Shown here: one piece after another, positions 13,765 to 17,129 of the stretch
Layout: the number at the start of each line of letters is the position of its first letter
How positions within the stretch are numbered: position 1 is the stretch's first letter
Source of the DNA: GCA-002840015 sp033765245
GTDB taxonomy: Bacteria > Pseudomonadota > Gammaproteobacteria > Xanthomonadales > Xanthomonadaceae
DNA: 17,129 nt
Direction of reading: 5' to 3'
Assembly (NCBI GenBank): GCA_033765245.1
Contig: JANRIF010000187.1
Location: 1 to 17,129, forward strand
Translations under genes and position numbers: made by a program
Notes under the pieces: generated by a model
Database searches by the model: none
The model's input: only the letters and a program-made list of their open reading frames with translations
Told to the model about the DNA's origin: nothing

Positions 13765-15396
13765 TCAAGGCATCCGCACCGCGATCGCATCCCAATCGAA
13801 GCCCGGCGCCAACGTGCCGAATGCCTGTCCACGTCCACCACCCAGACGGCTATGACAAAAAGTGGCGGCCAAGGGCGAACCGGAACGCAACAGCACCGCC
13901 GCCTGCAGCGCCAACGCCAGACGCTCCACCACCGCACGCGCAACCGGCTCCAATTGCCTCGGCTCGGCCAGCAACCCCGCCAACGCCTCGCGTTCCGCAT
14001 CCAACGCACTGTTGCTGCCGGCAACGCCACTCAATTCCGCCAACAAGGCATCGCCTGTCTCGGGCTCGCGCACCAGCGCCCGCAACACGTCCAGGCACTG
14101 AATATTGCCGCAGCCCTCCCAGATCGAATTCAGCGGCGCCTCGCGATACAACCGCGCCAGCATCGCCTCCTCGACGTAACCCGCGCCGCCCAGACACTCC
14201 TGAGCCTCGTTGACGAACGCAGGCGCGCGCTTGCACACCCAGTACTTGCCGATCGCGGTGGCGACGCGAGCGAACGCGGCCTCGCGCGGGTCTCGGCCGC
14301 TGGCATCCACCGCGCGCGCCACCCGCATCGCCAACGCCATCGCCGCTTCCGATTCCAGCGCGAGATCGGCCAGCACGTTGCGCATCAGCGGCTGATCGAA
14401 CAGGCGCTTGCCGAAGGCGATGCGGTGGCGCGCATGATGCGTTGCCTGCGCCAGCGCCATGCGCATCTCAGCCGCCGAACCGATCAGGCACTCCAGCCGC
14501 GTCAACGCCACCATCTCGATGATGGTGGCCACGCCCCTGCCCTCGTCGCCGATGCGCTGCGCGAAGGCGTTGCAGAATTCGACCTCGCTGGAGGCGTTGG
14601 ACCAGTTGCCGAGCTTGTCCTTGAGTCGCATGATCCGCAGCGCGTTGGCGCTGCCGTCGGGACGCCAGCGCGGCAACAGGAAACAGGTCAGCCCACCCGG
14701 CGCCTGCGCCAGCACCAGAAACGCATCCGACATCGGCGCAGACATGAACCACTTGTGCCCGATCAAGGCATAACTGCCGTCGCTGCCCGGCGTGGCGCGC
14801 GTGCTGTTGCTACGCACGTCCGAACCGCCCTGCTTCTCGGTCATGCCCATGCCGAAGGTGACCCCGGCTTTCTCGGTCATCGGGCGGTTGCGCGGATCGT
14901 AGTGCGGAGCGATTGCCTTGGTCAGCCACGCAGGCTCGATACCGTCGGCCGCCGCCAGCACCGGGTACGCCGCGTAACTCATGGTCAGCGGGCAACTGGT
15001 GCCCTGCTCGGCCTGATGATGCAGGTACGACAGTGCCGCGCGCGCGACGTGGGCGCCGGGCCGGGGATCGCGCCAGGCGAAGGCGTGCACGCCGCGCTCT
15101 ACACCCAGCGTCATCAAACGATGGTAAGACGGGTGGAACTCGGCCTCATCGACACGATTGCCGTAACGATCGTGAGTGCGCAACTGCGGGCGGAAGCGAT
15201 TGGCATCGACGCCCAGCGCGATACCCTCCTGCGCCATCGCTGCGCCGTACGCGGTCAGCGCTGGCGCGGCCCATTGCCCGCCTTCGCGTTGCACCGCCTC
15301 GCGCAGCGCGACGTCCTGCACGTAAAGGTTTTCGGGCGCGTATGGCGGCGCCTGATTCTCGACCACGTGGGTCTGGAACGGCTCCAGGGCATTCAT
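13765..15396 (-). CDS. aidB: AidB-like acyl-CoA dehydrogenase family protein
   Basis: This 543-residue FAD protein of the acyl-CoA dehydrogenase superfamily is close in length to E. coli AidB, the adaptive-response protein that binds DNA and is thought to protect it from alkylation. Matching segments include FQTHVVENQAP at the N terminus, GMGMTEKQGGSDV (182-194), GHKWFMSAPMSDAFLVLAQ, RLKDKLGNWSNASSEVEF, and YREAPLNSIWEGCGNIQCLD near the C terminus. The ATG at 15396 is preferred because GGAG lies about seven bases upstream and the N terminus then fits the family; an in-frame ATG at 15435 is an alternative. A CACAAT -10-like box about 30 bp upstream has only a weak -35. No ada gene or Ada-box could be recognised nearby, so the alkylation link is by homology only. 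Confidence 0.93.
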   Translation of the reverse strand: MNALEPFQTHVVENQAPPYAPENLYVQDVALREAVQREGGQWAAPALTAYGAAMAQEGIALGVDANRFRPQLRTHDRYGNRVDEAEFHPSYHRLMTLGVERGVHAFAWRDPRPGAHVARAALSYLHHQAEQGTSCPLTMSYAAYPVLAAADGIEPAWLTKAIAPHYDPRNRPMTEKAGVTFGMGMTEKQGGSDVRSNSTRATPGSDGSYALIGHKWFMSAPMSDAFLVLAQAPGGLTCFLLPRWRPDGSANALRIMRLKDKLGNWSNASSEVEFCNAFAQRIGDEGRGVATIIEMVALTRLECLIGSAAEMRMALAQATHHARHRIAFGKRLFDQPLMRNVLADLALESEAAMALAMRVARAVDASGRDPREAAFARVATAIGKYWVCKRAPAFVNEAQECLGGAGYVEEAMLARLYREAPLNSIWEGCGNIQCLDVLRALVREPETGDALLAELSGVAGSNSALDAEREALAGLLAEPRQLEPVARAVVERLALALQAAVLLRSGSPLAATFCHSRLGGGRGQAFGTLAPGFDWDAIAVRMP

Positions 15397-15712
15397 GGCG
15401 GACTCCGGCAGGACGATCCCGGTATTGTGCGCCATGGGCCGGAGCGGCCGCAGCCCGAAATCCGACACTCACCGCAACCCTGACCCTCTGAATCGATCCA
15501 TGACGGAGAAGCTCGTGGATCCGCAAAGGTCGCAAAGTTCGCAAAGGAACGGCGGTCAAGATCGAGCCACGCCCACGCCAACCAGCCCACAGTCGGTAGC
15601 GCCGCACCCGACGAACCCGACGCCGCATCCCACTTCATTCGCGTGCTTTGCCGCTTTGCGTCCTTTGCGGACCCGCGCTTTTTCGAAGCGCCCGCGCGCA
15701 CACGGCATGCAC
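15397..15712. other. Intergenic region, 316 bp, mostly an inverted-repeat element
   Basis: This gap lies between the mtiP stop and the aidB start, both on the minus strand. The part next to aidB (15397-15518) may hold its promoter but shows no convincing -35/-10 pair. The rest is the inverted-repeat element at 15519-15672. No coding frame was credible. Confidence 0.75.
15519..15672. repeat. Inverted-repeat element, copy 4 (GACGCAAAG arms)
   Basis: The left arm (15519-15546) reads ATCCGCAAAGGTCGCAAAG and continues with another CGCAAAG unit. The right arm (15646-15672) ends GCGTCCTTTGCGGAC. The interior of about 100 bp is C-rich and unrelated to those of the other copies. The right arm lies 40 bp past the mtiP stop, so it would be in that gene's 3' region. 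Confidence 0.85.
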
Positions 15713-16471
15713 TCAGAGCATGCGCTCGATGATCGCGGGCAGTCGCTGTGAGGCTTGAGCGAGGTTGGCGTGCACTTCGTCCATGGTGATCTCGCGCGGC
15801 TGCGGGTCGCAGCCGGCTGCCCAGTTGGCGACCAGCGCCAGACAGGCATATTCGAGCCCCAGTTCACGCGCCAGTGCGGCTTCTGGCATGCCGGTCATGC
15901 CCACCAGATCGCAGCCGTCGCGGCGCAGACGGACGATCTCGGCACGGGTTTCCAGACGCGGACCCTGGGTCACTGCGTAGCATCCGCCGTCGGCCACCAT
16001 CACCCCGGCGTCACGCGCGGCGCGCAGCAGGCGCGCGCGCAGCGGCGGGCTGTAGGGTTCGGTCATGTCGACGTGCATCACCGCGGTACCGGCTTCTTCG
16101 CAGTATGTGCCGATCCGGCCCCAACTGTAGTCGATCAGTTGATCGGGAACGCCCAGCGCCGCGGGTGCGTAGGCGTCGGTGATCCCACCGACGGCATTGA
16201 TCGCCAGTACCTCCCGCGCCCCGATGGCGTGCAGCGCCCACACGTTGGCGCGATAGTTGATGCGATGCGGCGGCAGGTGATGTTCTTCGCCATGGCGGGC
16301 CAGGAACGCGACTCGCCGGGCGCCAATGAACCCCACCCGGATGCGTCCCGAGGGCTCGCCGTAGGGCGTGTCGACCGCCAGCGTCCGTGCATCGCGCAGC
16401 GCCTCCAGCGCATACACGCCGGTACCGCCCAGCACCGCCAGCGCCAGATCGTCGAAATGCGGCGTGCCCAC
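15713..16471 (-). CDS. S-methyl-5'-thioinosine phosphorylase
   Basis: This 252-residue nucleoside phosphorylase of the PNP/MTAP family probably cleaves methylthioinosine to hypoxanthine and methylthioribose 1-phosphate. Seen: GGTGVY (15-20), phosphate-side RHG (59-61), NYRANVWAL (72-80), TQGPRLET (168-175) and GMTGMPEAALARELGL (191-206). Asn216 in LVANWAAG replaces the Asp that human MTAP uses for 6-amino purines, pointing to 6-oxopurine substrates as in the Pseudomonas enzyme PA3004, which it resembles closely. The start is GTG: AAGGA lies six bases upstream (minus strand) and the codon comes 2 bp after the hpt stop. Longer open frames read back through hpt and are not real. The hypoxanthine made would be used directly by the neighbouring phosphoribosyltransferase. 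Confidence 0.9.
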   Translation of the reverse strand: MGTPHFDDLALAVLGGTGVYALEALRDARTLAVDTPYGEPSGRIRVGFIGARRVAFLARHGEEHHLPPHRINYRANVWALHAIGAREVLAINAVGGITDAYAPAALGVPDQLIDYSWGRIGTYCEEAGTAVMHVDMTEPYSPPLRARLLRAARDAGVMVADGGCYAVTQGPRLETRAEIVRLRRDGCDLVGMTGMPEAALARELGLEYACLALVANWAAGCDPQPREITMDEVHANLAQASQRLPAIIERML

Positions 16472-16473
16472 CG

Positions 16474-17031
16474 TCAATCCTTGAGCGCGTAGATGGCCGG
16501 CAGATTGCGGCCCTGCTCGTAGTAGTCCATGCCGAAGCCGAACACGTAACGATCCGGCACCTCCAACCCCCAGTAGTCCGGCACCATGCTGGGCAGGCCG
16601 CGACCGTGCCGCTTCCAGGTCAACACCGCGGTGCGCACGTCGGTTGCGCCCTCGTCGAGGCACCAGCGGCGCACTTCGTCGAGGGTGGGGCCTTCGTCGA
16701 GGATATCGTCGACCAGCAACACGCGGCGCCCACGCAGCGGGGTGCGCGGACGGTGCAGCCAGACCAGGGTGCCGCCGTCGGTCTGGCCGCGATAGCGGGT
16801 TGCGTGCAGGTAATCGAACTCGATGTCCACGCCAAGCTCCAGCGCCAGCAGCGCGCCGAAGAACATGCCGCCGTTCATCACGGTGAGAAACACCGGGCGA
16901 TCGCTGCCGTAGTCGTGGCGGATGCGCTCGGCCATGCGGACGATGGCCTGCTCCAGCGCGGCGCGATCATGCACCAGATCGGCATTGGCCAGGGCTTCGG
17001 ACAGCGGATGCTCTTTCAAGGTGCGCTCCAT
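16474..17031 (-). CDS. hpt: Hypoxanthine-guanine phosphoribosyltransferase
   Basis: This 185-residue type I phosphoribosyltransferase salvages hypoxanthine and guanine to IMP and GMP with PRPP. The PRPP loop is VLLVDDILDEGPTL (104-117), with VMNGGMFFGALL (51-62) upstream and a base-specificity region DYWGLEVPDRYVFGFGMDY at 152-170. The start at 17031 is chosen because it gives a family-like N terminus and because the ATG shares bases with the stop of the upstream frame (TGATG), a sign of translational coupling; an extension to 17121 is open but would overlap that frame. It lies 2 bp before the methylthioinosine phosphorylase gene, so product and substrate are linked. Confidence 0.93.
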   Translation of the reverse strand: MERTLKEHPLSEALANADLVHDRAALEQAIVRMAERIRHDYGSDRPVFLTVMNGGMFFGALLALELGVDIEFDYLHATRYRGQTDGGTLVWLHRPRTPLRGRRVLLVDDILDEGPTLDEVRRWCLDEGATDVRTAVLTWKRHGRGLPSMVPDYWGLEVPDRYVFGFGMDYYEQGRNLPAIYALKD

Positions 17032-17129
17032 CAACTCAGATTCGAAGGATTTGCCAAGGCGCCCAGCGCGCGATTGGCTTGCAGGTGCCTGGGCATCGCC
17101 AGCAACTGTTGCCAGCCGCAACTGCCGCG
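17031..17129 (-). CDS. C-terminal end of an upstream gene, possibly nagZ (partial)
   Basis: A frame entering from the window edge codes 32 residues (SCGWQQLLAMPRHLQANRA in the middle) and stops with TGA at 17033-17031, overlapping the hpt start as TGATG. The helical, Leu/Ala-rich end would suit the C terminus of beta-N-acetylhexosaminidase NagZ, which in Pseudomonas precedes the methylthioinosine phosphorylase gene. That identity rests mainly on gene order. The stop/start overlap supports it being a real coding end. Confidence 0.4.
   Translation of the reverse strand, partial: RGSCGWQQLLAMPRHLQANRALGALANPSNLS

Noticed and set aside
13708..15483. A 591-codon plus-strand open frame opposite aidB
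   Set aside because: Same reason: the opposite strand carries a clear AidB protein, while this translation is low-complexity and begins in repeat DNA.
16474..17121. Longer hpt start at 17121
   Set aside because: The extra 30 residues do not resemble the family N terminus and would overlap the frame that ends in TGATG at the shorter start.

Overview
The window looks like ordinary chromosome from a high-GC gammaproteobacterium, most likely of the order Xanthomonadales/Lysobacterales. Reasons: strong codon bias to G/C at third positions; a CbpA, a peroxiredoxin-5, an AidB and a HisB of the form I recall from Xanthomonas-like genomes; a histidine operon ordered hisGDCBHAF(IE) with a TrpR-like gene in front; heptanucleotide GGGACTC tandem repeats; and intergenic hairpin trains ending in a GTTACTTTTTG..CAAAAAGTGAC stem. 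The family is inferred, not proven. No prophage, insertion sequence, CRISPR array, tRNA or rRNA was seen.

Layout. 1-3029 (+): lpdA (E3 of 2-oxoacid dehydrogenase complexes, probably the end of a suc-lpd operon), an AcuI/YhdH reductase, and an orphan PilH-type response regulator with its own sigma70-like promoter. 3030-3390: intergenic repeats. 3391-4874 (-): a heat-shock pair, hsp20 then cbpA, with a near-perfect sigma32 promoter before hsp20. 5017-5496 (+): a peroxiredoxin. 5544-13048 (-): a complete histidine pathway as one tightly overlapping operon whose first gene is a YerC/TrpR-family regulator. Its promoter carries an 8+6+8 bp palindrome over the -10, so self-repression of the whole operon is a natural model. 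13049-13764: a 716-bp non-coding stretch holding that promoter/operator, a 7-bp minisatellite abutting the -35, a train of perfect hairpins and a solo repeat arm. 13765-15396 (-): aidB. 15713-17129 (-): S-methyl-5'-thioinosine phosphorylase, hypoxanthine phosphoribosyltransferase and the end of another gene (perhaps nagZ), a coupled purine/methylthio salvage group.

The least explained material is in the gaps. Three full inverted-repeat elements (1442-1566, 3111-3245, 15519-15672) and one solo arm (13712-13735) share an arm built from 9-bp GACGCAAAG-like units but have unrelated interiors. One full element also lies between two diverged 54-bp direct repeats. The genes themselves are mostly housekeeping; the repeats and the histidine control region are the points worth following.
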